Shown here: piece by piece, positions 1 to 6,464 of the stretch
How positions within the stretch are numbered: position 1 is the stretch's first letter
Layout of the letters: every line of letters begins with the position of its first letter
NCBI GenBank assembly: GCA_029260695.1
Contig: JAJDCT010000487.1
Location: forward strand, 1 to 8,145
Length of the DNA: 8,145 nucleotides
Reading direction: 5' to 3'
Origin: Phycisphaeraceae bacterium
GTDB lineage: Bacteria > Planctomycetota > Phycisphaerae > Phycisphaerales > Phycisphaeraceae
The notes under the pieces: generated by a model
Databases searched by the model: none
What the model was told of the DNA's origin: nothing
The model's input: only the letters and a program-made list of their open reading frames with translations
Translations under genes and position numbers: made by a program

Positions 1-1
1 C

Positions 2-355
2 GGCAATGTCGATCTGTCCTTGAACGAGAGCAACACCAGCGTGCTCGCCGGTGTGGGGGCGACGGCCGTGTCGCTCGAGTTCGCCGAACAGATCAGCGCG
101 ATTTCTTTCGCCAACGCGGACCCGGTTCTGACCTTGCTTGCACCCGGGCAGGAGGCCGCGGTGCGTTTCGGCATCCCTGGCACGATGCCCGGGATGACCG
201 CTGAGGACTACCCGGGCGTCGGGTCCCGTGTCGCCAGCGACGACGGCCACTTCGTGGACGTCAAACTTACCTTCGTGCCCGAGCCGGCCAGTGCGCTTCT
301 ACTAGCTGCGCTGGGGTTTGGCGTATTGAACCTTAGGACAATGAGACAGTCATGA
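2..355 (+). CDS. PEP-CTERM sorting domain protein, 5'-truncated (C-terminal 117 residues)
   Basis: The reading frame is open from the first full codon of the window, so the true start lies upstream. A TTG codon at 20 is only an internal leucine. The visible part looks like the end of a beta-rich extracellular domain: it alternates hydrophobic and polar residues, has no lysine until just before the anchor, and has no recognisable catalytic motif. It ends in the sorting signal VPEPASALLLAALGFG followed by a weakly basic end, NLRTMRQS. In known PEP-CTERM systems an exosortase processes this signal during export; that role is inferred here from the motif alone. The TGA stop overlaps the ATG of the next gene (ATGA at 352-355), which suggests translational coupling. 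The mature function is unknown. Confidence 0.85.
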   Translation, partial: GNVDLSLNESNTSVLAGVGATAVSLEFAEQISAISFANADPVLTLLAPGQEAAVRFGIPGTMPGMTAEDYPGVGSRVASDDGHFVDVKLTFVPEPASALLLAALGFGVLNLRTMRQS

Positions 356-957
356 CACGCAACACCCTCATCTTTGGACTGATTATCTATGTTGTAAGTG
401 CAGCGCCTGCCTTGGGCATGAAGCTTGCCAGTGTCGGCGGGTCCATACCGGAATTCACGGGGAGCCAGCACTTCGAAGGCAGCCTAATCGGTTTCACGGT
501 TTCTGCGGATGTTGACTACGCCGTGTTCGCGCCAGGTGCGTTCGACACCGCGTTCCCGGGTCAGGACCTAAGCGGGGGAACCGATTACGTCTACGCGTAT
601 CAGATCGAGAACCTGGACACCAACGTCCTCTTCTTGACGGTCGGGCTCCAAGGCGATGAGTCTTTGGGTTCGATCGGTTTTGTCGGAGATGCCGGGCTTG
701 TAAACCCAAACGCATTTCTGTTCGTCGGTAACGGGCCAACCGCCGCGGCGTGGGACTTCTACCCCGGGCAACTCACCAACGGCAAGTCCAGCGCCGTTTT
801 GTTCTTCACCAGCGCGGACCCCCCGGAGGTGGATTCCGCGACAGTTGTGGCCTCCTTCGCCAACTCCCAGAGCATCCCCAGCCCGGTCCCCGAACCGGCG
901 TCGCTTGCGCTGCTGGGTCTCGGTGTGCTCGCGGCTATTCGGAGGAATCAGGGATAA
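352..957 (+). CDS. PEP-CTERM sorting domain protein, secreted, function unknown (201 aa)
   Basis: A signal peptide covers about residues 1-22 (MTRN, hydrophobic stretch, then APALG). The mature part is beta-rich and acidic, with segments VSADVDYAVFAPGAF (50-64) and YVYAYQIENLDT (79-90). I associate this layout with a common type of planctomycete PEP-CTERM protein whose role is not known. The sorting signal is VPEPASLALLGLGVLAAI at 179-196, closed by RRNQG. The ATG shares four bases with the stop of the upstream gene. The nearest AGGA (335-338) is 13 nt away, further than for the other genes here, so initiation probably depends on ribosomes terminating upstream. No cysteines and no enzymatic motif are seen, so a structural or surface role is more likely than catalysis. 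Confidence 0.9.
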   Translation: MTRNTLIFGLIIYVVSAAPALGMKLASVGGSIPEFTGSQHFEGSLIGFTVSADVDYAVFAPGAFDTAFPGQDLSGGTDYVYAYQIENLDTNVLFLTVGLQGDESLGSIGFVGDAGLVNPNAFLFVGNGPTAAAWDFYPGQLTNGKSSAVLFFTSADPPEVDSATVVASFANSQSIPSPVPEPASLALLGLGVLAAIRRNQG

Positions 958-1027
958 ACACTCAGATAGAAAATGATGATCCCGGGGGGAGAACTTTGCT
1001 TACACGTCTAGATCAACAAACCTCAAG

Positions 1028-1033
1028 AAGGAG
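1028..1033 (+). promoter_or_regulatory. Shine-Dalgarno AAGGAG deciding the start at 1041
   Basis: AAGGAG lies 7 nt before the ATG at 1041. The same frame stays open back to about 750, but that stretch runs inside the preceding gene. This site and the signal peptide that follows fix the start at 1041. Confidence 0.85.
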
Positions 1034-1040
1034 ACATCAC

Positions 1041-1742
1041 ATGAAACGTTTCACAGGCATCACGATGGCAACACTGTCAGCGTTCGCAATCACTCTAGCG
1101 TTGGGATCGACCCAGGCACAAGCGACCCACTACCGCGGCGGCCTGATGACCTGGTCGGTCGTCAACAAGGTCGGCCCGCCCACGAGCTACCCCCGTACGG
1201 TACAGACCGAGATGCTTTCGATGTCCCTGTCAGGCGCCCCCGTTACGCAGGACTTGACACTCCCGGAGGTCGGGCAGTTTAACGTCGACAGCTTCTTCGA
1301 CGTGTTCACCGAACTGAGCATCGATGGGCAGACATTCAACGTGGATTCGTTCTTCGACATTACCTACAAGGTCAGCCCTGGCAGCGGCTGCGTAGGGTGC
1401 TGGCAGACGGAAATGGTATCACTGGACCTGTCGGGCCAGGCCCCCGGAGGCCCTCCGATCATCGTCCGATTAGCGCCGGGTCAACCCTCTCTGGGCGAGA
1501 TCCAAGCCACGGATCTACCGGATGGCACATTCCGTATAGACAGTTTTTTCGATGTCTTCACCGAGATCAGCATTGATGGCGATCCGTTCGTGCCGGCAAC
1601 AAGCCCCATGCGTGTTGAACTTCAGGGAAATGCCCTGCCCGAGCCAGCATCGATCGCGTTACTCGGTCTCGGTGTCACCGCGCTACTCAAACGTAGCCAA
1701 AAACAATCACTAACTAGGAGACAGAACAATGAAGCGAATTAA
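1041..1742 (+). CDS. PEP-CTERM protein with repeated SFFDVF(T)E motif (233 aa)
   Basis: The start is set by AAGGAG at 1028-1033 and by a clear signal peptide (cleavage probably after AQA, residue 28). The mature protein begins THYRGGLMTWSVVN and contains an internal duplication. TEMLSMSLSG (56-65) with VDSFFDVFTELSIDG (82-96) is repeated as TEMVSLDLSG (123-132) with IDSFFDVFTEISIDG (166-180). A shorter third VDSFFDITY lies at 101-109. The copies differ at many synonymous positions, so the duplication is old. A CVGC pair lies at 117-120, between the repeats. The sorting signal is LPEPASIALLGLGVTALLKR (199-218). An unusual 15-residue tail follows, because the frame runs through the ribosome-binding site of the next gene and overlaps it by 14 nt. 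The gene at 4024 has the same motif pair once. The function is unknown. Confidence 0.9.
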   Translation: MKRFTGITMATLSAFAITLALGSTQAQATHYRGGLMTWSVVNKVGPPTSYPRTVQTEMLSMSLSGAPVTQDLTLPEVGQFNVDSFFDVFTELSIDGQTFNVDSFFDITYKVSPGSGCVGCWQTEMVSLDLSGQAPGGPPIIVRLAPGQPSLGEIQATDLPDGTFRIDSFFDVFTEISIDGDPFVPATSPMRVELQGNALPEPASIALLGLGVTALLKRSQKQSLTRRQNNEAN

Positions 1743-2361
1743 TACCCTGCTAACCACAGCCGTCCTTACCACTTTGGTAACGCAGGTTTCGGCATCACCG
1801 GTCTCGGTCAGCAGTCAGGACCTGCCTAATCACTGCGATTCACTAGCGCCGCTACCGACCATTGTGGACGAACTCGGCACGACCGCGGTGTTCCCCGCAG
1901 ATGAGCGTATCTCGGCCACCGCCACAATTATCAATATCGACGCGTGCTCATCATCCAGCAGCCCCCTGATCCCCAACGCTCTTGTACGAATCACCAACCT
2001 GACCACGATCTCGTTCACCGACCTGCACTACGTCACTGACCCGGGCACAGGATTCACCAACTTCGATGGCGTGATCAACGGATTCGAGGCTGTCAGGATC
2101 GATAACGTGGGAGTGAACAAGCCGTTGATTTTCGAGAGTGGCATTCTGCCATTGGTCTTTGAGCCAGGCGAGACATGGGAATTCATCCTGGACGATTGGG
2201 GTAACTCAGCGGGCTTCGGCGCGGCCGACCTTGGCTCGATCGGTGTGCCCACCGGCGCGCCGGGCGACCTGTCTACCGGCAGCATCGTTGCCATCCCAGT
2301 GCCCGAGCCGGCGTCACTTGCTCTACTGTCCCTCGGCGTAATGGCGTGTTTCAAGCGTTAG
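1729..2361 (+). CDS. PEP-CTERM sorting domain protein, secreted, function unknown (210 aa)
   Basis: AGGAG at 1716-1720 lies 8 nt before the ATG, inside the 3' end of the preceding gene, so the two genes overlap by 14 nt and are very probably co-transcribed. The signal peptide runs to about VSA (22). Two cysteines (36 and 73) could form a disulfide. The core (residues 84-156) reads as a beta-sandwich: ALVRITNLTTISFTDLHYVT, then a GFTNFDGVINGFEAVRID stretch, then PLVFEPGETWEFILDDW. This resembles a PEP-CTERM family seen in planctomycetes and cyanobacteria that I cannot name with certainty. The sorting signal VPEPASLALLSLGVMACFKR ends exactly at the basic pair, the usual compact form. No enzymatic motif is visible. 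Confidence 0.9.
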   Translation: MKRINTLLTTAVLTTLVTQVSASPVSVSSQDLPNHCDSLAPLPTIVDELGTTAVFPADERISATATIINIDACSSSSSPLIPNALVRITNLTTISFTDLHYVTDPGTGFTNFDGVINGFEAVRIDNVGVNKPLIFESGILPLVFEPGETWEFILDDWGNSAGFGAADLGSIGVPTGAPGDLSTGSIVAIPVPEPASLALLSLGVMACFKR

Positions 2362-2384
2362 CGGTCGAACTAATCCGTCCTCAT

Positions 2385-2414
2385 GACCCTGTTCATACAA
2401 CGTGAGCAGGGGTC
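2385..2414 (+). terminator. Bulged hairpin downstream of the gene ending at 2361; possible terminator
   Basis: GACCCTGTTCA (2385-2395) pairs with TGAGCAGGGGTC (2403-2414). The stem is 11 bp with one bulged G and one G-T pair, and the loop is TACAACG. CTTTCATG follows, a poor U-tract, so this could be a weak intrinsic terminator or a stabilising 3' structure for the upstream message. It sits in the 99-bp gap, the largest break in the first half of the array. This is drawn by hand; no folding energy was computed. Confidence 0.45.
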
Positions 2415-2460
2415 CTTTCATGCTTCGCAATCTTTGCCATTAGTAATTAGGAATTGAATA

Positions 2461-3135
2461 ATGACAACTACCAAGAAAATGATGATTGCCGGACTATTCA
2501 CCGCTTCCTTGATGGCATGGACGAGTTCGCTTCAAGCGGGACAGATCACCGGCTTCACCTGGTCGTCGGGCATCGCTTCGATAGCCCTGGACCCGGTCTC
2601 GCCGCCGGTGGACCCAAACAACGACAACGTGGTCGGGGATTCGCCGAACGGTATCCTTGTGACGCAAAAGGCCTTCTTCGATGCAAACGGAGTGGCCGAC
2701 ATCGTGTTTTCCGTAACCGATTCGGGGGGCACCACGGAATACGCCTTCGCCGAGGGCGTAAGCAACTCTACGGGTTTGGACTTTTCTCAATACCGTATCG
2801 AACTAGGGTTTGGCGAGGGTGCCTTGTTTGTGCCTTCGACATCGGGTGACGGACTGGACTTTGATGCGCCGGATGAGGATTCTACGCTTGACTTCTCCGC
2901 GTTCTTCTCGACCCCAACACTTGTCGGAGAAGACGTGATCCTTGCAACCGGCGGTCTGTTCCCCAACCTGGCATTCACCACACCACCGTTCATATTCTCG
3001 ATCGACGTCCCAGACGGGATCGACAGCTTCACACTGCGCCAGATCCCGATAGCCGTTCCCGAGCCTGCATCAATGGCGCTGCTTGCTCTGGGTTCGATCG
3101 CCGCGTTCTCAAGGGTCGGTCGGGAGCCGGAATAA
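2461..3135 (+). CDS. PEP-CTERM protein resembling the choice-of-anchor F type (224 aa)
   Basis: AGGA at 2449-2452 lies 8 nt before the ATG. A signal peptide with a lysine-rich start (MTTTKKMM) ends near LQA (26). The mature part opens GFTWSSGIASIALDPVSPPV, then DPNNDNVVGDSPNG (51-64), FSVTDSGGTTEYAFAEGVSN (83-102), YRIELGFGEG (111-120), GLDFDAP (131-137) and SIDVPDGIDSFTLRQ (180-194). This order matches my recollection of the family called choice-of-anchor F, in which the same ectodomain occurs with different C-terminal anchors; that name needs a profile search. The acidic stretches (DAPDEDSTLD) could bind calcium, which is only a guess. The sorting signal is VPEPASMALLALGSIAAF (199-216), closed by a weak basic tail, SRVGREPE. 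Confidence 0.88.
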   Translation: MTTTKKMMIAGLFTASLMAWTSSLQAGQITGFTWSSGIASIALDPVSPPVDPNNDNVVGDSPNGILVTQKAFFDANGVADIVFSVTDSGGTTEYAFAEGVSNSTGLDFSQYRIELGFGEGALFVPSTSGDGLDFDAPDEDSTLDFSAFFSTPTLVGEDVILATGGLFPNLAFTTPPFIFSIDVPDGIDSFTLRQIPIAVPEPASMALLALGSIAAFSRVGREPE

Positions 3136-3184
3136 ATGACCGACAGAGACACGGCAGTTGTAACGCCCACTTCTTGCTCCGCAC

Positions 3185-3188
3185 AGGA
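3185..3188 (+). promoter_or_regulatory. Shine-Dalgarno AGGA favouring the start at 3197 over 3188
   Basis: AGGA overlaps the upstream ATG at 3188, so it cannot serve that codon. It lies 8 nt before the second in-frame ATG at 3197. That matches the 7-8 nt spacing seen before the starts at 1041, 1729, 2461 and 5110. Confidence 0.6.
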
Positions 3189-3196
3189 TGAAAACG

Positions 3197-4006
3197 ATGA
3201 ACACTAGATGGATGACACTGATCGCTACTGTCGGATTGATAGTATCTTCGAACGACACGACCGCACAGTCATTTACCAATGGTTCATTTGAGCCGACGGC
3301 GCCCGGCCAGTTCGTCAACGGCGGGGATGACAAGATGATCAATGCCGCCACGCCGGGTTGGACCATCAACAACGGCAGTCCCGATTGGCTGTTTGGACCC
3401 GGCTTCACACTCTGGGACACCAACTGGGGCGACTACTTGGAAGCGGGCGGCGCCTGGAACCCGCTCACGGGCATCGATGGGTCGATCTCGCCAAACATGC
3501 CGTTTGGACTGCGGGAGGGCGTGGGGCAGAGCGTGACCGGCTTCGCGCCGGGCGGTTTCTACTCCGTCAGCTTCAGCCACACGAACGGGTTCATCGAGAC
3601 CCCGTTAGTCGTCGCGCCGCCCGGTGGCTGGGAGTTGTTCGTCGACGGCAAGTCGGTGTTCATCGCGCCGAGCACGAATGTCATCGGGGCCTTCTTCCCC
3701 CTGCCTCACACATCGACAGACTGGCAGACGAGCTCGTACACGTTCCAGGCGACCAGCGTCACGCACCAGTTCGACTTCATGGCTTACGGGCAGGGGCTGC
3801 CCACAGCGGCGTCCATCCAGTGGCTCGACAACGTCAGTGTCAGGCCCGTCCCCGAGCCAGCCTCACTGGCATTATTCGCGCTGTCGGGTGCGGCACTGAT
3901 CAGGCGTCGGCAGGGTGATTATCAAATCAAGCGTGCGTTTAGCCCGGGGCCATGCGCCCCGGGCAAGGACACGAATGAAGAACCGTCGCGAGTCCGGGCA
4001 TTTTAA
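3197..4006 (+). CDS. PEP-CTERM protein with a galactose-binding-like/choice-of-anchor C-type ectodomain (269 aa)
   Basis: I place the start at 3197 because of the AGGA spacing; starting at 3188 would add MKT. The signal peptide ends near TTA (23). The mature part begins SFTNGSFE (25-32), then GWTINNGSPDWLFG (54-67), a PFGLREGVGQSVTGFAPGGF segment (102-121), GWELFVDGK (144-152) and SIQWLDNVSV (206-215). NGSFE near the N-terminus and a terminal LDNVSV strand are typical of secreted jelly-roll proteins related to DUF642/choice-of-anchor C, which are often carbohydrate-binding. Binding here is inferred. The sorting signal is VPEPASLALFALSGAALIRRR (218-238). A 31-residue tail follows, much longer than in most neighbours, and its codons 249-256 come from a strong GC palindrome (3942-3964). 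The original stop was probably lost or displaced. Confidence 0.88.
   Translation: MNTRWMTLIATVGLIVSSNDTTAQSFTNGSFEPTAPGQFVNGGDDKMINAATPGWTINNGSPDWLFGPGFTLWDTNWGDYLEAGGAWNPLTGIDGSISPNMPFGLREGVGQSVTGFAPGGFYSVSFSHTNGFIETPLVVAPPGGWELFVDGKSVFIAPSTNVIGAFFPLPHTSTDWQTSSYTFQATSVTHQFDFMAYGQGLPTAASIQWLDNVSVRPVPEPASLALFALSGAALIRRRQGDYQIKRAFSPGPCAPGKDTNEEPSRVRAF
3942..3964. repeat. 9-bp GC-rich palindrome (REP-like) in the 3' end of a CDS
   Basis: GCCCGGGGC (3942-3950) is perfectly complementary to GCCCCGGGC (3956-3964) across the loop CATGC. The left flank reads TTTAGCCCGG, identical to the left flank of the palindrome beside the transposase at 7191. That suggests, but does not prove, that both belong to a dispersed palindrome family. 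No U-tract follows on either strand, so an intrinsic terminator is unlikely. Confidence 0.6.
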
Positions 4007-4023
4007 AAAGAAAGAGACATGCC

Positions 4024-4998
4024 ATGAAAACCAAACACCTGTTCACCACGCTCTGTTGCTCTGGGTTGCTGATGGCTTACGCCGATCAGTCATGCTCGGC
4101 GGACGTCCTGTTCGACACGGAAATACTCAGCTTGAACCTGTCCGGCGGGCCCTTCCCTATGCCCCTGGCGAGCGACCCCGGCAACGCACTGGGGGACAGC
4201 ATCAGCGGGTACGGCTTCGTAAATTCATCGGTACAGATGACCACATCGTCACAGCGGACGTCCAGCCCGGGTCCCCAGTCGCTTGGGCAGGCGTGTGCCG
4301 GTGGCCCCTGCTCCGGTGCACCGGTTGATCCTAATGCGCTGGACGGCACATCGTTCTTCGTTAGCAGCTTCTTTGATGTCTACTTTGACCTTGTAATCAC
4401 CGACGTTGATTCTCGCCCAGGCCGTGACTATGCCGGGCAGCCGGACGGGGCATCAATCCAGTTGCAGGACGTGCTGATGAGCAATCTCCAGTCATTCTAC
4501 GCCGCGACATTCGACAAGACGCAGGAGAGCTTCGACCTGCTCATGCCGCCGGAGACGGACCCGCATATCAGTGCAAGTATTGCTGATATCCCCTTGGGGG
4601 CGGACATCAACGGGAACGGAACCAACGACAAGCTGGTCCTTCCGCTGTTCTTCTACTCGGCGTGGAACTCGGGCCGTGTTGACACGACGCTGATCACCAA
4701 CCAGCTCTGGCACCACGAATACGACGCCGGCGCGGTGCTAGAGGGGAGTGTCGGCGACGTTACAAGCTCGGGGACAGTACCGTTTGTAATCGGTGCGCAA
4801 TTACCCAACGGGCTGCCCGACCCCGCCGCGTTCGGTGGCAGGGACAAGGTGGAGAGCAAGCTGGTCAATCCCTTGGTGCCGGAACCCGCGAGCGCGGCGC
4901 TGATGGGGTTCGGCGGGCTGTTTCTGATTCGGCGACGCCTCAGCTTTAGACCCCGTTCGGTTGATCGCCCCGGCCACAATATGGGAGGGCGCCTATGA
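4024..4998 (+). CDS. PEP-CTERM protein with a single SFFDV motif, related to the gene at 1041 (324 aa)
   Basis: The ATG follows a weak purine-rich site (AAAGAGA at 4010-4016). The signal peptide has two cysteines in its core and ends near CSA (26). The mature protein begins DVLFDTEILSLNLSG (27-41). It later has FFVSSFFDVYFDLVITD (111-127), the same two-part signature that is duplicated in the gene at 1041. The two parts here are separated by about 70 residues, including a Cys-rich loop (CAGGPC, 91-96). The second half, about 145-285, has no counterpart in that gene and contains LGADINGNGTNDKLVLPLFF (191-210), where DINGNGTND looks like a calcium-binding loop. The sorting signal is VPEPASAALMGFGGLFLIRRR (285-305), with a further 19-residue basic tail. 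The mature function is unknown; the composition fits a surface or extracellular matrix protein. Confidence 0.88.
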   Translation: MKTKHLFTTLCCSGLLMAYADQSCSADVLFDTEILSLNLSGGPFPMPLASDPGNALGDSISGYGFVNSSVQMTTSSQRTSSPGPQSLGQACAGGPCSGAPVDPNALDGTSFFVSSFFDVYFDLVITDVDSRPGRDYAGQPDGASIQLQDVLMSNLQSFYAATFDKTQESFDLLMPPETDPHISASIADIPLGADINGNGTNDKLVLPLFFYSAWNSGRVDTTLITNQLWHHEYDAGAVLEGSVGDVTSSGTVPFVIGAQLPNGLPDPAAFGGRDKVESKLVNPLVPEPASAALMGFGGLFLIRRRLSFRPRSVDRPGHNMGGRL

Positions 4999-5109
4999 AA
5001 CACCGACGCATGGACGCGTGTCTTACACCATGAGTAATCCTAAGTAATCAGTGATGCGGTACGGACAGATTCACAGGACCAATCACACGCTTAGACAAGG
5101 ATAATCATC

Positions 5110-6099
5110 ATGCAACGCAGCACGCTACTCTCGAAAATCACTCTGGCAGTTTTGGCAAGCACGATCGCATTCGTATCGTTCGCCCAGGCGGGCACCGGCA
5201 CGGTCGTTAAGTACTCACAACTCCCGGGGTACCTGCTTGATCCGGTCAATCCGTCAGGCCATGGCGAAAACATTCCCTCGGATATCGATTGGAACATCGC
5301 GAATTCACCCGACATCCTTCAGCAGTTGCAGGGGCCGAACTGGATCGCCGCCGACGACTTCCAAGACCCGTTTGACACACCCGTGCTGACCGTCCGGTGG
5401 TGGGGCTCATACTTCGGCCCGACTTTCCAATCGGACCCCACGGGTACCAACGTCCCGATCTTCGGGCCCGGCTCCGAAGACGGATACGTACTCTCGTTCT
5501 TCACGGATAGGCCCGCCGTAACTATCCCGGGTACTCCCATCGGAATCCCCAGCCAACCCGAAGAGTTGCTGGCGTCCTACATCGCGCCGCTGGATGTGGT
5601 CAAGATCACGCCGACCGGGCAGATCGGCTGGGACAACCACGAGATCTGGGAGTACCAGGTGGACCTGATGGACGCACACCTCGAGCACGCGGTCGCTGGG
5701 ATGGCGGACCCTGACGGCTTTAACCAACTGCCCGGTGAAATCTACTGGCTGGCGATCAATGCCGAGGTCGGGCACACCCTCATCGAGGTGACTCAAGCTG
5801 ACGGGACCGTCAGTTGGGTCGAGCAGGACACCGGCAAGTTCGCCCAGCCTAACGCCAACCATCCAGAGGGTCATTTCTGGGGTTGGCATACCAGCCCGGA
5901 GGTATTCAACGACGACGCCGCGATGGGACACCTGCTCATGGGCCCTGGCGGCGAATGGATCTACCCCGAGGACTCTTGGAACCCTATTGACGCACAACAC
6001 GGTCCGGCCTCCATGGCCTTCCAACTGCTGACCATCCCCGAGCCAGCGAGCGCGATACTGTTGGGGCTCGGAGGGTTGGCGATTATGAAACGGAGCTGA
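5110..6099 (+). CDS. PEP-CTERM protein with a planctomycete WWGSY-type secreted domain (DUF7901-like) (329 aa)
   Basis: AAGGA at 5097-5101 lies 8 nt before the ATG. The signal peptide ends at AQA (27). The mature part starts VVKYSQLPGY (32-41) and contains WIAADDFQD (78-86) followed by VRWWGSYFG (95-103), YVLSFFTDRP (126-135), GEIYWLAINA (209-218) and HFWGWHTS (255-262). The order 'KWSQ...IADDF...V..WWGSY...F.FF.D.P...YWL.I.A...WGW' is one I know from many planctomycete secreted proteins, currently named DUF7901 as far as I recall; no activity is known. The sorting signal is IPEPASAILLGLGGLAIMKRS (309-329), compact and typical. It is the last gene of the array; the next 365 bases hold no gene. 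A 9-bp inverted repeat begins inside its final codons. Confidence 0.9.
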   Translation: MQRSTLLSKITLAVLASTIAFVSFAQAGTGTVVKYSQLPGYLLDPVNPSGHGENIPSDIDWNIANSPDILQQLQGPNWIAADDFQDPFDTPVLTVRWWGSYFGPTFQSDPTGTNVPIFGPGSEDGYVLSFFTDRPAVTIPGTPIGIPSQPEELLASYIAPLDVVKITPTGQIGWDNHEIWEYQVDLMDAHLEHAVAGMADPDGFNQLPGEIYWLAINAEVGHTLIEVTQADGTVSWVEQDTGKFAQPNANHPEGHFWGWHTSPEVFNDDAAMGHLLMGPGGEWIYPEDSWNPIDAQHGPASMAFQLLTIPEPASAILLGLGGLAIMKRS

Positions 6100-6110
6100 G
6101 GCAACCCTCC
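6070..6110 (+). other. Inverted repeat spanning the stop of the last PEP-CTERM gene
   Basis: GGAGGGTTG (6070-6078) is perfectly complementary to CAACCCTCC (6102-6110), with 23 bases between. There is no T-run afterwards. It may protect the 3' end of the transcript or may be chance. Confidence 0.35.
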
Positions 6111-6142
6111 TCATGAACGGCAGGCTAGGGGCTGGATATACG

Positions 6143-6182
6143 CTCCGCACGGAGTTGGATGACGGTGTCATCCCTTGCTCCG
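6143..6182 (+). other. Mutually exclusive hairpins (possible attenuator-like or structured RNA)
   Basis: CGGAG (6150-6154) can pair with CTCCG at 6143-6147, forming a tight hairpin. It can instead pair with CTCCG at 6178-6182, enclosing a perfect 7-bp hairpin, GGATGAC-GGT-GTCATCC (6157-6173). Two alternative partners for one strand is the geometry of a simple switch, but no ligand-type or leader-peptide features are seen. Confidence 0.3.
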
Positions 6183-6225
6183 GGGTGAAGTCGGCAAGGG
6201 TAACGCAATCCTCATCCGTCCGTGT

Positions 6226-6245
6226 GGGGCGGCCATGTCCGCCCC
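6226..6245. terminator. GC hairpin without U-tract, possible terminator of the PEP-CTERM array
   Basis: GGGGCGG (6226-6232) pairs with CCGCCCC (6239-6245) around CCATGT. TCCCCGCC follows instead of a U-run, so intrinsic termination would be inefficient. Its place between the array and the next promoter fits a boundary role. Confidence 0.35.
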
Positions 6246-6376
6246 TCCCCGCCTCATGAGAAGCAAATAGTGGGATAAACAATTGTTCTAACTTAGGTTG
6301 TGAGATGTCCGGTTTGATCGGGTAGGACGTCCGCCGGGGGTGTGTGAAGGGCCTCTTCTGAGTGTGAAGGTGGTGC

Positions 6377-6405
6377 TTGTCCAGGTAGGCCATCCCGGCT
6401 ATGAT
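6377..6405 (+). promoter_or_regulatory. Candidate sigma70-type promoter for the HTH gene
   Basis: TTGTCC (6377-6382) and TATGAT (6400-6405) are separated by 17 bases. They match the TTGACA/TATAAT consensus at 4 and 5 of 6 positions. Transcription would start near 6412, about 50 nt before the preferred start codon at 6465. This is found by eye; planctomycete promoters are not well enough known for more certainty. Confidence 0.45.
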
Positions 6406-6450
6406 ACCTAACAAACACCATACAGTCAATGTTGGCTGTGATCCTCTCTC

Positions 6451-6456
6451 AAGGGG
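6451..6456 (+). promoter_or_regulatory. Shine-Dalgarno AAGGGG favouring the start at 6465
   Basis: AAGGGG lies 8 nt before the ATG at 6465. The upstream in-frame ATG at 6429 has no purine-rich site before it and would add only MLAVILSQGALR. Confidence 0.6.
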
Positions 6457-6464
6457 CCTTGCGC

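Larger units (their letters stand above)
6100..6376. other. Intergenic region, no gene; several short inverted repeats
   Basis: I see no credible coding frame here. A long minus-strand frame crosses it, but it runs antisense to the 5110-6099 gene and has no protein-like features of its own. The content is structural. A hairpin lies at 6143-6154, with a competing nested hairpin at 6150-6182. A GC-rich hairpin lies at 6226-6245. A 10-bp palindrome AACAATTGTT lies at 6278-6287 and could be an operator, but no regulator can be assigned. Confidence 0.5.

Noticed and set aside
750..1040. Upstream extension of the frame of the gene at 1041
   Set aside because: It overlaps the preceding PEP-CTERM gene in another frame and would bury the signal peptide. 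AAGGAG and the signal peptide fix the start at 1041.
2..6099. Search for an exosortase or a PEP-CTERM regulator within the array
   Set aside because: No multi-membrane protein and no two-component protein is present. All eight genes are substrates.
5407..6429. Long minus-strand open frame (340 codons)
   Set aside because: It is antisense to the well-supported gene at 5110-6099 and to noncoding sequence. It is rich in Arg, His, Gly and Val as expected for a shadow frame, with no motif or signal of its own.
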